From Candidatus Gastranaerophilales bacterium (lineage in GTDB: Bacteria; Cyanobacteriota; Vampirovibrionia; Gastranaerophilales; Gastranaerophilaceae), in NCBI GenBank assembly GCA_944324445.1, contig CALUWL010000004.1:1-64000 (forward strand): 64,000 nucleotides of DNA, read 5' to 3'. Shown piece by piece: positions 45,246-53,280 of this stretch; position 1 is the stretch's first letter; the number at the start of each line of letters is the position of its first letter. The notes under the pieces were generated by a model. It did no database searches. It saw only the letters and a list, made by a program, of their open reading frames with translations, and was not told the origin of the DNA. The translations under genes and the position numbers were made by a program.

Positions 45246-46619
45246 ATGGCTGAAAAGATTGAAAGACAAAGACCAAAAGAACAGGATAAATTTGAAAGAA
45301 GACACAATTTTAGCGCTGTTGAAGAAAATTTTACAGCAGAACAAGCACTAAAAGAAGCCTCAAGGTGCTTGCATTGCAAAAATGCAAGATGCAAACAAGG
45401 ATGTCCTGTTAATATCGATATTCCTTCATTTATCGCAGAAGTTAAAAACAATAACTTGAAAGCAGCCGGTGATATCATACGTCAATCTTCTATGCTGCCT
45501 TCCGTTTGCGGAAGAGTTTGCCCTCAAGAAAAACAATGCGAAGGAAACTGCATACTGGGTATTAAAGGTGAAGCCGTTGCAATCGGAGCTCTTGAAAGAT
45601 TTGTCGGAGATAACACTTCAGCTTCAGAAGTTGAAATCAAACCAAACGGCAAAAAAGTAGCTATTGTAGGTTCAGGATGTGCCGGTATGACTGCTGCAGC
45701 CGACCTTAGAACAGCAGGTTTTGAAGTATCTATTTTTGAAGCACTGCACGAATTTGGCGGCGTTTTAAGATATGGTATTCCTCCTTTCAGACTTCCAAGA
45801 AACGTCTTAGATAGAGAAATCGAATCCCTAAAAGCTATGGGAGTTAAATTCTTTAAAAATGTTATAGTAGGAAAATCAATTACCCTAAAACAACTTCAAG
45901 AAGAAGGCTATGAAGCAATTTTCATCTGCTCTGGCGCAGGGCTTCCCAAAATGATGAATATTCCGGGAGAAAATTTAAACGGAGTGTATAGCGCAAACGA
46001 ATTTTTAACAAGAGTAAATTTAATGCACGCTCAAAGTCCCGATACGCCGACTCCTCTAAAAGTAGGTAAAACAACAGCTATTATAGGCGGCGGAAATGTT
46101 GCAATGGATGCAGCAAGAACTGCCGTTAGAGTAGGCTATGAAAAAGTTTATATATTTTACAGAAGAACAGAAAAAGAACTTCCTGCACGTTTAGAAGAAA
46201 TTCGCCATGCTAAAGAAGAAGGTGTTGAATTTAAATTTCTTCATGCACCTGTTGAGATTTTTGGCGAAGACGGCTGGGTAAAATCAATGAAATTTGAAAT
46301 AATGGAGCTTGGTGAACCCGATGCTTCAGGTCGTCAAAGGCCTGTTGGAACAGGAAAATTTGTTGAAGTTCCACTGGATAGCGTTATTGTTTCACTTGGA
46401 ACAGGCCCTAATCCGATTATTCAAAGAAGTGCCGAAAACGAAGCTCTTGAGCTAAATACAGATAATAAAGGCTATATTGTAATAAATGAAAAAGGCGAAA
46501 CTTCAATAAAAGATATATATGCAGGCGGAGACGTTGCTCCTTTAGGGCCATCTACTGCAATTAATGCTATGGGCGCAGGAAAACGTGCCGCTAAAGCTAT
46601 TATTGAAGCTTTAAGTTAA
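45246..46619 (+). CDS. Glutamate synthase small-subunit-like NADPH flavoprotein
   Basis: A 457-residue flavoprotein. The N-terminal Fe-S domain has C41, C44, C49 and C53 (CLHCKNARCKQGC) plus a second set (SVCGRVCP, CEGNC). VAIVGSGCAGMTAAADL binds FAD and AIIGGGNVAMDAARTAV binds NADPH. The length fits the stand-alone GltA-type glutamate synthase (TIGR01316-like) and also the NfnB-type transhydrogenase subunit. No large glutamate synthase subunit gene or nfnA is adjacent, so the choice is open. TAGGAG lies 12 bases before the ATG; a TATACAAT box is upstream. Confidence 0.92.
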   Translation: MAEKIERQRPKEQDKFERRHNFSAVEENFTAEQALKEASRCLHCKNARCKQGCPVNIDIPSFIAEVKNNNLKAAGDIIRQSSMLPSVCGRVCPQEKQCEGNCILGIKGEAVAIGALERFVGDNTSASEVEIKPNGKKVAIVGSGCAGMTAAADLRTAGFEVSIFEALHEFGGVLRYGIPPFRLPRNVLDREIESLKAMGVKFFKNVIVGKSITLKQLQEEGYEAIFICSGAGLPKMMNIPGENLNGVYSANEFLTRVNLMHAQSPDTPTPLKVGKTTAIIGGGNVAMDAARTAVRVGYEKVYIFYRRTEKELPARLEEIRHAKEEGVEFKFLHAPVEIFGEDGWVKSMKFEIMELGEPDASGRQRPVGTGKFVEVPLDSVIVSLGTGPNPIIQRSAENEALELNTDNKGYIVINEKGETSIKDIYAGGDVAPLGPSTAINAMGAGKRAAKAIIEALS

Positions 46620-46701
46620 TAAAAGTTAACAAAAGCAAGCGGTACTGTCAATTTTTTATCTTGAGTTATCTTGTATAGGAAGAATTTGATAAGGAAAACA
46701 A

Positions 46702-47451
46702 ATGTACGAAGTAAATTCAAATAAAGCCTATATAAATGGTCGTAACGGTATATATGACGGGAAAATTAACAATCCTTCGGTTCGCTACGGCAGAAATGCG
46801 GTAGATAACTACAAGGGTTATGTTTCTGATTTTCAATTTAATGCTGTTAAATTACCTAATACCAAAGGGTTAGCTTCTCTAACTGAAGACAAGTTTGAAA
46901 GCAGAATGGCTCAACTTGAAGATGCAATTAATAAAATTGATAAACAAAAAATGCCGCCTGTTAATTTTGAGCATACTTATTCAGAACTAAAAGACGGCTC
47001 AATTGATACAATATCTCTTATGGCGGCAAGTTATGAAGAACTTGGAGATGCTTCAATTAAAACAGCTGCATTATCCAAAAAACTTAAAGATACTTTTACT
47101 CCAAGTATTTTTAAACAATTAACACTAAAATTTAAAGCATTTTTAAAAGGGGCAAAAACTCCAAAAATAAAATATCATCCAAACAAAATGTCTGCTAAAG
47201 CATATGATTTAAATAATGACGGTAAAATTGACACCGCAGAATATGCAGCAAGCATTATTGTATCTGATAATTTATCAAACGGAAAAACAGACGGAACAAT
47301 TACAAATCAAGGTATGAATAAATCTTTAGCTTATGCAATAGAAAGCAATTTTGATGTTGCAAGGGAAGAATTATCGGAAATATATGAAAGCTATAACTTA
47401 AAAGCTGCTCAAGAAGAATTCTTAAGCAATCCGAATAATTTAATCAAATAA
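46702..47451 (+). CDS. EF-hand protein of unknown function
   Basis: A 249-residue protein without signal peptide. The first ~55 residues are Asn/Tyr-rich. Residues ~60-150 are helical. A complete EF-hand loop, DLNNDGKIDTAE, lies at 169-180, with D169, N171, D173, D177 and E180 at the Ca2+-binding positions. Only one canonical loop is visible, so it may pair with a degenerate one or with a partner. AAGGAAAAC precedes the ATG. It is separated by 8 bases from the convergent HTH gene. The N-terminus differs from the MxI signature seen in other accessory proteins here. Confidence 0.82.
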   Translation: MYEVNSNKAYINGRNGIYDGKINNPSVRYGRNAVDNYKGYVSDFQFNAVKLPNTKGLASLTEDKFESRMAQLEDAINKIDKQKMPPVNFEHTYSELKDGSIDTISLMAASYEELGDASIKTAALSKKLKDTFTPSIFKQLTLKFKAFLKGAKTPKIKYHPNKMSAKAYDLNNDGKIDTAEYAASIIVSDNLSNGKTDGTITNQGMNKSLAYAIESNFDVAREELSEIYESYNLKAAQEEFLSNPNNLIK

Positions 47452-47459
47452 AATAAAAA

Positions 47460-47780
47460 TTATTCAAAATTTAAAAACTTAACTATTTTATAAATATACT
47501 CAATTTTATTTTGATTAAAATTATTTAAATAAAGATTTATTTCTTTAATTAATTCTGATTTATCTTTTAAATGATCATTAGAAAACATTTCTTCAAGTGA
47601 TATATTAAGGGCTTTTAAAATTTTTTCTAAGGTTTCAGCTTTGGGAAAGTAATAACCCAATTCAATTCCGGATAGATTTCTTGCAGAAATATCTATTTTT
47701 TCAGCGAGTTGTTCTTGAGTAAGATTTCTTGTTTTTCTTACTCTTTTTATTTTTTCTCCAAGCTGTTTTTTTATATCCAT
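47460..47780 (-). CDS. XRE-family HTH regulator
   Basis: A 106-residue regulator. The helix-turn-helix covers about 8-62: IKRVRKTRNLTQEQLAEKID, then ARNLSGIELGYYFPKAETL. The remaining ~40 residues are helical and may form a dimer interface. Two palindromic sites lie upstream (47793-47822 and 47889-47905), which suggests autoregulation and control of the divergent gene at 47986. GAGG lies 8-11 bases before the ATG. Confidence 0.9.
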   Translation of the reverse strand: MDIKKQLGEKIKRVRKTRNLTQEQLAEKIDISARNLSGIELGYYFPKAETLEKILKALNISLEEMFSNDHLKDKSELIKEINLYLNNFNQNKIEYIYKIVKFLNFE

Positions 47781-47792
47781 AGATATACCTCT

Positions 47793-47822
47793 TACATCAA
47801 TTTTTTTAAAATAATTGATGTA
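47793..47822. promoter_or_regulatory. Palindromic operator of the XRE regulator
   Basis: Perfect inverted repeat TACATCAATT (47793-47802) / AATTGATGTA (47813-47822) with a 10-base spacer, 13 bases before the regulator start. Likely its own binding site. Confidence 0.6.
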
Positions 47823-47888
47823 TGATATTATGATATATTACAATTTGTTAAGCTTAAACATAGCTATATATCTATATTTTTAGAATTA

Positions 47889-47926
47889 TTGATATAGAAC
47901 ATCAAAAAAATTATCAATTTTATAAT
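47889..47926 (+). promoter_or_regulatory. Second operator half-sites and -10 box for the gene at 47986
   Basis: TTGAT (47889-47893) and ATCAA (47901-47905) form an inverted repeat with a 7-base spacer. TATAAT lies at 47921-47926, followed by a leader with AAAGGAAAC. The repeat overlaps the expected -35 area, which fits repression. The half-site ATCAA is also part of the operator at 47793. Confidence 0.45.
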
Positions 47927-47985
47927 GAAACTTTCTTTTATATAAATATCAGCGTGTTAATACTATTAAAGAAAGGAAACAAATT

Positions 47986-48435
47986 ATGTCAGAATTAAGT
48001 GGTGTTAGGTTAAATGCACAAAACAAAATTGCATGTAATGCAGAAAAAGCAAAAAACAAAGCAGCCTTCGCAGCTAAAGGCACTCTTGCCACAGGAGCCT
48101 ATGTTGGAGCCGGACTATTGGGTTTAAATAGCGTATATAACAATGGCTCTTTAAGTAAATTCCCTAAATTAAATGCTGCAATTTGTAAAGCGCTAACTAA
48201 TGTTGAAGATGGTGCGTGCAAACTATTTACACAAATAAAAAATTCAAAAGCAATAGAAAATTTTAAAAATGCATCAAAAAGTGAAAAGGGGTTAATGATA
48301 GCAATGCCTGCACTTCTTTTAGGACTTATTACAAAAGTTGCAATCTCTTACAATAAAATGTCTCATGAAAATGATTTAACAGAACAAAAATACGTATATA
48401 AACAAAAAGCGCAAAATGCAGCAAATGTCATATAA
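47986..48435 (+). CDS. Small membrane protein of unknown function
   Basis: A 149-residue protein. Helix 1 is about 27-50 (AAKGTLATGAYVGAGLLGL) and helix 2 about 103-121 (GLMIAMPALLLGLITKVAI). The region between is basic and helical (about 60-100). The C-terminus is polar. I do not recognise the family. AAAGGAAAC precedes the ATG. It is divergent from the XRE regulator and has operator-like sequence in its promoter, so it is probably its target. A bidirectional terminator follows. Confidence 0.8.
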   Translation: MSELSGVRLNAQNKIACNAEKAKNKAAFAAKGTLATGAYVGAGLLGLNSVYNNGSLSKFPKLNAAICKALTNVEDGACKLFTQIKNSKAIENFKNASKSEKGLMIAMPALLLGLITKVAISYNKMSHENDLTEQKYVYKQKAQNAANVI

Positions 48436-48437
48436 TT

Positions 48438-48463
48438 AAAAAGCCCTTATATAAGGGCTTTTT
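48438..48463. terminator. Bidirectional terminator
   Basis: AAAAAGCCCTTAT / ATAAGGGCTTTTT is a perfect palindrome of 26 bases between convergent genes. The stop codon of the 44-codon minus gene overlaps its edge. Confidence 0.9.
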
Positions 48464-48596
48464 AATTTAAAATTTTTTCTATATTAAAAATATACCCTTC
48501 GGGTTTATTTTGACAAATTGTATAAATTGCAGAACCAATTAACATAATATAAGAACACACAAAACAAACAGCAATTATTTTTTCTTTTTTAATCAT
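48462..48596 (-). CDS. Tiny membrane protein coupled to the pilin-like gene
   Basis: A 44-residue protein (MIKKEKIIAVCFVCSYIMLI, then GSAIYTICQNKPEGYIF, ending KILN). Residues ~7-27 form one membrane helix with basic residues before it. It begins 2 bases after the pilin-like stop codon, and AAAAGGA in the end of that gene is its ribosome-binding site, so coupling is likely. It has three Cys residues, two in the helix. It could help membrane insertion or assembly of the pilin-like protein; that is inference from position only. Confidence 0.6.
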   Translation of the reverse strand: MIKKEKIIAVCFVCSYIMLIGSAIYTICQNKPEGYIFNIEKILN

Positions 48597-48598
48597 AA

Positions 48599-49336
48599 CT
48601 ATTCCTTTTCTTGAATTGATTTTTGAAGCCATTCATCAGCCCTTGTGCCAGTTAATATTTTCCCGTCTGCTCTAATACCGTATCCAAATGGATCTTCGCC
48701 ATTATCAATTCCATCTACATCCATGCAAAAAACTTTATAAATTAAATCAAAAGAAGAGTCCAGGGTATAGTCTACAAGGTTGCCGTCTTCATCAAATTCT
48801 GCTGTATCATTCCAATTTCCAGGGTTACCAAAAAGCCTTTTGCCAGTAGTTTTATAATTACAGTAAAAATGGTGAGCAGGACTAACTTGATAAAAACCTA
48901 CCCCGTCGTTTGTTGTTATTTCGTTTTTCTTATATTTCTGACACCTTTCATCTAATACATTTTTTAAAGACTCTGTATTATCAACTCCATTTACTATTGC
49001 AATATGAATATGAGCATTATCGACTCCTTCATCAACATCAGAGCAAGTTACACTTTTCGCATTTATTACATCAGCAAATGTTTCGCAAAAAAATGTAGCT
49101 GAATCAACAGGGACGCCATTAGCTCTAATTCCTAAATCACCATCTAAATAATATTTATCAGAATTAACAAGTTCTCTTATAACAGCTCCAAGAGTATTAT
49201 GCCCTTTTTTAAATTTCATAACGTTTTCATTTGGAGCAGAATTAATTGCAACAGGCAGCAATATAGCAGTTAAAACTCCAATAACTGCTAAAACTATCAT
49301 AATCTCAGCTAACGTAAAACCTTGGGGATATTTCAT
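48599..49336 (-). CDS. Type IV pilin-like (pseudopilin) protein
   Basis: A 245-residue protein with a class III signal: KYPQG|FTLAEIMIVLAVIGVL. Cleavage would fall after G6, leaving F as residue 1 and E at position 5, as in type IV pilins and type II secretion pseudopilins. The N-terminal hydrophobic helix (7-29) is followed by a globular domain with several Cys residues (FFCETF, VTCSDVD, DERCQ, HFYCNY, VFCMDVD) that may form disulphides. No assembly ATPase or prepilin peptidase gene is in the window. A tiny membrane gene follows after 2 bases. The upstream region carries palindromes shared with a divergent HTH gene. Confidence 0.9.
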   Translation of the reverse strand: MKYPQGFTLAEIMIVLAVIGVLTAILLPVAINSAPNENVMKFKKGHNTLGAVIRELVNSDKYYLDGDLGIRANGVPVDSATFFCETFADVINAKSVTCSDVDEGVDNAHIHIAIVNGVDNTESLKNVLDERCQKYKKNEITTNDGVGFYQVSPAHHFYCNYKTTGKRLFGNPGNWNDTAEFDEDGNLVDYTLDSSFDLIYKVFCMDVDGIDNGEDPFGYGIRADGKILTGTRADEWLQKSIQEKE

Positions 49337-49355
49337 TACAATTCCTATTATAATC

Positions 49356-49380
49356 TATAAGTTATATATTATAACTTATA
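49356..49380. promoter_or_regulatory. Palindromic operator between the pilin-like gene and the HTH gene
   Basis: Perfect inverted repeat TATAAGTTATA (49356-49366) / TATAACTTATA (49370-49380), spacer TAT. It lies 19 bases before the pilin-like start and shares the core TATAAGT with sites at 49393-49400 and 49412-49423. Confidence 0.6.
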
Positions 49381-49411
49381 ACACTATTATATTTATAAGT
49401 CAATATTTATA

Positions 49412-49423
49412 TACTTATAAGTA
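49412..49423. promoter_or_regulatory. Palindrome at the HTH gene start codon
   Basis: TACTTATAAGTA is self-complementary and ends on the A of the ATG. TATACT (49410-49415) overlaps it as a possible -10, 7 bases before the ATG. Binding by the gene's own product would block its promoter. Confidence 0.5.
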
Positions 49424-49641
49424 TGGATAAAGCTACTTTATTAAAAAAATTCGGTAAAAATGTTAAAATAGAAAGAATAAAAAAAGATTTAACACAAGAA
49501 CAGCTGGCAGAAATCATGAACGTATCTCAAAATTATATTGCTAATATTGAACGCGGAAAAGCAAATATGTCTTTAGTTAAAATATATGAATTATCAAATT
49601 ATTTAAATGTAAATATAAAAACACTGATAAATTTTGATTAA
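49423..49641 (+). CDS. Small XRE-family HTH regulator
   Basis: A 72-residue regulator that is almost all helix-turn-helix (about 10-66): VKIERIKKDLTQEQLAEIMN, then VSQNYIANIERGKANMS. No additional domain is present, as in phage-type repressors. No Shine-Dalgarno sequence is present; a -10-like TATACT sits 7 bases before the ATG, so the mRNA may be leaderless. The palindromes at 49356-49423 lie between it and the divergent pilin-like gene, so it probably controls both. A perfect terminator follows. Confidence 0.88.
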   Translation: MDKATLLKKFGKNVKIERIKKDLTQEQLAEIMNVSQNYIANIERGKANMSLVKIYELSNYLNVNIKTLINFD

Positions 49642-49642
49642 T

Positions 49643-49676
49643 AAATTAAGCCCTATCAATTGATAGGGCTTAATTT
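49643..49676. terminator. Bidirectional terminator
   Basis: A perfect 34-base palindrome centred at 49659/49660 (core AAGCCCTATCAATTGATAG and its complement). It ends both the HTH gene and the convergent alaS; the alaS stop codon touches its edge. Confidence 0.9.
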
Positions 49677-52336
49677 TATAAAGTATTTAAAATATCATTT
49701 TCAATTTTTAATAAGATATCTTCAATTCCTTCTTGGGTTTTGCCCATTCCTTGAGCCATCTGCGGTCTGCCGCCGCCATTTCCGCCAAGAGCTCTTGCAA
49801 TTTGACCTACTAAATTGCCTGCAGATACCTTTTTAGTTAAATTATCGCTAACTTTTGCAGTTATAAAGACTGTTCCGTCTTTTTTCATAGAGCAAAATAC
49901 AATAACACTATCTCCAAGTTTGCTTGAAAGTAGTTCAATTCCAAGCTTAATAGCGTTCGGCGCAAAATCTTCAATTTTTGTTACCAAGATTTTGACACCT
50001 GATTTTTCTTTTGCTTTTGATAAGAAAGTATTGAAGCTGTCTTTTGCTCTTTGAGCTTCCATATCACCGATTTTGGATGATAAATCTTTAACTTCTTGAG
50101 TTAATTTATCAATCTTTTCTTGAATTTTATCAGCAGGGATTTTATTATCAACAGATAATTTATCTAATTCATCAGCTTTAGACTCCAAAAGCTCAAAAGC
50201 AGCATTTGAACATACGATCTCAATTCTTCTGACACCTGCTGAGCTTGCAGATTCAGATATAATTTTTGCTAATCTTAAGTCTTTAGCATCATCAACATGA
50301 CAACCCGCGCAAAGTTCTTTCGACATACAATTACCGCTGTAATCATCAAAGCTTACAACTCTTACTGTATCTCCATATTTTTCGCCAAATAATGCCATAG
50401 CACCTGTTGCATTGGCTTCATCTAAAGACATTACTTGAGTTGTTCTTTTTAAACCGTTATTTATCCAGTTATTTATATTATTTTGAACTTTTTTAAGTTC
50501 CTCTTTAGTTAAAGCTCTTTCAAAAGTAAAATCATAACGGGTCTTATTTTCTTCTACGTAAGAGCCTGCCTGATGAACATCTCGACCCAAAACCTTTTGG
50601 AGCGAAGCTTGAAGAAGATGAGCAAGCGAGTGATGTTTTGTTATTTCCAATCTTCTTTGAATATCAATTTTAGCATTAACTTTATCACCTTTTTTAATTT
50701 CTTTTTCGCCTACTATAGTTCTATGAACAAAAATATCTTGAACTTTAAAAGTTTTAATAACTTCCAAGTTCTCATTTTCGATATTTAAAATACCGCTATC
50801 CCCGACTTGTCCGCCGCATTCAGCGTAAAAAGGAGTTTTATTCAAGATAATATCAAAAACATCGTTTTGTGCTATTTCAACATTTTTTCCGTTTTTATCA
50901 ACAATAGCAATAATTTCTGCTTCATCTTCAAATTTATCATAACCGACAAAATCCGTTGCAGGATTATTAATATAATTCAAATCATCAGTTATGACAACTT
51001 TTTGCATAGCATTTCTTGCTCTTTGCTTTTGCTCTTCCATAGCAGTTTTAAAGCCAGCTTCATCAACATTTAAGCCTTTTTCTTCAGCTATTTCTTTTGT
51101 TAATTCAAAAGGAAAACCGTATGTATCATATAATTTAAAAGCATCATCACCTGAAATAGTCTTTGAATTATCTTTAATTGCTTTTTCTATAGCACTTTCT
51201 ATTAACTGATAACCCTTATCAAGAGTAAGTTTAAAACGTTCTTCTTCTTTTAGAATTGTGTCTAAAATTTTCTTTTCGTTTTCTTTTAATTCAGGGTATT
51301 GAGCAGAGTATTTTTCAATTACCGTCTTAACAACAGGTTCTAAAAACGGCAAATTGAGTCCTAAAAGATATCCATGACGCAAAGCACGTCTTAAAATCAT
51401 TCTTAAAACATAACCTCTACCTTCATTAGAAGGCATAATACCATCTGCAATCATAAACGAAACACATCTTGCATGGTCAACTACTATTCTTAAAGAAATA
51501 TCCGTTTTTTCATTTTCTTTGTATTTTTTACCTGAAATTTCACATACTTTATCTAAAATATGTTTTAAAATATCTGTTTCAAAAGTTGATTCAACCCCTT
51601 GGCAAACCATTGCAATACGCTCTAAGCCCATGCCTGTATCAACATTTTTCTTATCCAGAGGGCTTTGATTTCCTTCTTCATCTTGAAAAAGTTCAGTAAA
51701 TACCATATTCCAAATCTCAACCCATCTATCGCATTCACAGGTTGCAATAGAACAATCATCTGAACATTTCAAATGTTCGCCAAGGTCATAATGAATTTCA
51801 CTGCATGGCCCGCAAGAACCAGTTGGCCCCGGAGGCCCCCAGAAATTATCTTTTTTACCTTTTCTTATTATTCTTTTTGGATCTATATCAGTTGAATTTT
51901 TCCAAATTTCATAGGCTTCATCATCTGTTTCAAAAATTGTAACCCAAAGACGATTTTTATCTAATCCAAGATACTCAGGACTTGTTACAAATTCCCAAGC
52001 CCAAGGTATAACTTCTTTTTTATAATAATCACCCCAAGCAAAATTACCGAGCATTTCAAAAAATGTGTGATGACGAGGTGTTCTTCCAACATTTTCAATG
52101 TCTGAATCTTTGCCGCCTGCTCTTGCGCATTTTTGACAAGTTGTAGCTCTAGCAGGAGTATAGGGGCATTTTTCAATACCTAAATAATATGGAACAAATT
52201 GAACCATACCGGCACTTGTTAAAAGTAAAGTCGGATTATCAGGTATTAAACTTGAACTTTTAACACGTGTAGAATTATGTTTTTTTTCGAAAAAACTTAA
52301 AAAACCTTCTCTTATTTCGTCAACTGTTTTCATCAT
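49676..52336 (-). CDS. alaS: Alanyl-tRNA synthetase
   Basis: An 886-residue enzyme. The class II core (about 1-240) has RTPRHHTFFEMLGNFAWGDYYK in part and GPPGPTGSCGPCSE. The editing domain (about 560-720) has the zinc set HHSLAHLLQ and ELCAGCHV. The C-Ala domain ends GGGRPQMAQGMGK. All motifs and the full length are present. The start is ATG at 52336 or the next codon. The gene stands alone, with no T-box or leader structure in the 40 bases before it. Confidence 0.98.
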   Translation of the reverse strand: MMKTVDEIREGFLSFFEKKHNSTRVKSSSLIPDNPTLLLTSAGMVQFVPYYLGIEKCPYTPARATTCQKCARAGGKDSDIENVGRTPRHHTFFEMLGNFAWGDYYKKEVIPWAWEFVTSPEYLGLDKNRLWVTIFETDDEAYEIWKNSTDIDPKRIIRKGKKDNFWGPPGPTGSCGPCSEIHYDLGEHLKCSDDCSIATCECDRWVEIWNMVFTELFQDEEGNQSPLDKKNVDTGMGLERIAMVCQGVESTFETDILKHILDKVCEISGKKYKENEKTDISLRIVVDHARCVSFMIADGIMPSNEGRGYVLRMILRRALRHGYLLGLNLPFLEPVVKTVIEKYSAQYPELKENEKKILDTILKEEERFKLTLDKGYQLIESAIEKAIKDNSKTISGDDAFKLYDTYGFPFELTKEIAEEKGLNVDEAGFKTAMEEQKQRARNAMQKVVITDDLNYINNPATDFVGYDKFEDEAEIIAIVDKNGKNVEIAQNDVFDIILNKTPFYAECGGQVGDSGILNIENENLEVIKTFKVQDIFVHRTIVGEKEIKKGDKVNAKIDIQRRLEITKHHSLAHLLQASLQKVLGRDVHQAGSYVEENKTRYDFTFERALTKEELKKVQNNINNWINNGLKRTTQVMSLDEANATGAMALFGEKYGDTVRVVSFDDYSGNCMSKELCAGCHVDDAKDLRLAKIISESASSAGVRRIEIVCSNAAFELLESKADELDKLSVDNKIPADKIQEKIDKLTQEVKDLSSKIGDMEAQRAKDSFNTFLSKAKEKSGVKILVTKIEDFAPNAIKLGIELLSSKLGDSVIVFCSMKKDGTVFITAKVSDNLTKKVSAGNLVGQIARALGGNGGGRPQMAQGMGKTQEGIEDILLKIENDILNTL

Positions 52337-52373
52337 AATACTTTGATGTTAGCACAAAAAAAGAAAAAATAAA

Positions 52374-52393
52374 AAGAGCATAAAAATGCTCTT
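52374..52393 (-). terminator. Terminator of the His-rich peptide gene
   Basis: Arms AAGAGCAT (52374-52381) / ATGCTCTT (52386-52393), followed on the minus strand by a T-rich run. It lies 26 bases past the stop at 52419. Confidence 0.85.
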
Positions 52394-52418
52394 AGGAAAA
52401 AATTGCAATGTTAAAAAG

Positions 52419-52700
52419 TTAAATTGAAAAATTTAAGCTAAATCTTCCGCCCGAACAACCGCACAAAAACGGAAAAAAGTGGCTGCATCCGGGGCTTCTA
52501 TACCATAAACCATAGTGCACGCGAGAAGGATGATAGTGATATACATAGCGTGGCGGAGGCGGAGCCGGATGATATGCATGAGCGTGAATATTTGCATGGC
52601 CGCCTCTTGGCGGGTGATTTTTTGGGTGGCCTTTTGCAAAAGCACAATTTGAAGCTAGCACCAAAACTGCAAGCATCAATAATATAAATCTTTTTTTCAT
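52419..52700 (-). CDS. Small exported His/Pro-rich protein
   Basis: A 93-residue protein. A signal peptide (RFILLMLAVLVLASNCAFA) is followed by a His/Pro/Tyr-rich stretch (AKGHPKNHPPRGGHANIHAH and YHPAPPPPRYVYHYHP). It ends with a Cys/Phe/Gly segment (CSHFFPFLCGCSGG). About thirteen His residues could bind Ni, Zn or Cu. The function is unknown: a periplasmic metal buffer or envelope protein is possible. GAGGGAAGCC precedes the ATG. Reading frames on other phases over this locus are shadows. It has its own terminator. Confidence 0.82.
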   Translation of the reverse strand: MKKRFILLMLAVLVLASNCAFAKGHPKNHPPRGGHANIHAHAYHPAPPPPRYVYHYHPSRVHYGLWYRSPGCSHFFPFLCGCSGGRFSLNFSI

Positions 52701-52843
52701 AGGCTTCCCTCTCTTTTTTTAATAATATCGTCAATATTAATAGCTTTTTATTCCATAATTGTCGTTATTGCATAATTTGCACCCTAAATCAGGCAGAAAG
52801 ATAAAAGCACTGCCGATAAAAACTTTTTTATAATCAAAACTCC

Positions 52844-53134
52844 TTAATAATTTATCTTAGCTGCCGCTCTTACTGTTTCTTCTTGAATCCTTTTTTCCCT
52901 TAAAGTTTGTCTTTTCCATTGTGGAGCTAAATATCTTGCACCTGCAGTAGACATCATAAAATAACCGTTCGTACATAGTGCGCCGTTTCTTGAGCACATT
53001 ACATTAGAACCTTGACTATATGAAGGTTGCGCAACATTATTAATAACATATACATTCGTAGTATCCGCTAAACAAAAACCACTCAGCGACATAATTGCAA
53101 TTGATAATGTAGTTAATAATTTTATTTTTTTCAT
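52844..53134 (-). CDS. Small exported protein of unknown function
   Basis: A 96-residue protein with a signal peptide (MKKIKLLTTLSIAIMSLSGF, cleaved near CLA-D) and a mature part of ~73 residues. That part has VMCSRNGALCTNG, whose two Cys residues could form a disulphide, and a basic helical end (KRQTLREKRIQEETVRAA). I do not know the family. ATG at 53134 has AAGGTGG upstream; an in-frame start at 53143 would add three residues. It may be periplasmic or surface-attached. Confidence 0.78.
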   Translation of the reverse strand: MKKIKLLTTLSIAIMSLSGFCLADTTNVYVINNVAQPSYSQGSNVMCSRNGALCTNGYFMMSTAGARYLAPQWKRQTLREKRIQEETVRAAAKINY

Positions 53135-53235
53135 AATTTCCACCTTCTGATTCTTAAAACGAGGGTGAAAATAAAAATGTTCATTTTTAAATTAAAAATT
53201 AATATTTCTTTACAAAAAAGTTCGATTTAATTTAC

Positions 53236-53263
53236 TTGATTATTTTTTTTGATATTGTATTAT
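53236..53263 (+). promoter_or_regulatory. Probable promoter of the tRNA gene
   Basis: TTGATT (53236-53241), a 16-base spacer and TATTAT (53258-53263), 17 bases before the tRNA. An overlapping TATAAA at 53261-53266 is an alternative -10. Confidence 0.45.
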
Positions 53264-53280
53264 AAAAAAGCAAAGAATTT

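Noticed and set aside
49815-51699. Several plus-strand frames opposite alaS
   Set aside because: Antisense shadows with Phe/Ser/Ile-rich translations, no ribosome-binding sites, and a complete alaS on the other strand.
52337-52373. Possible T-box or riboswitch before alaS, and likewise before serS and ilvA
   Set aside because: Gaps are too short or absent and no specifier or antiterminator structure is visible.
52433-52734. Two further minus-strand frames over the His-rich peptide gene
   Set aside because: Only the frame at 52419-52700 has a signal peptide, a good ribosome-binding site and sensible composition.
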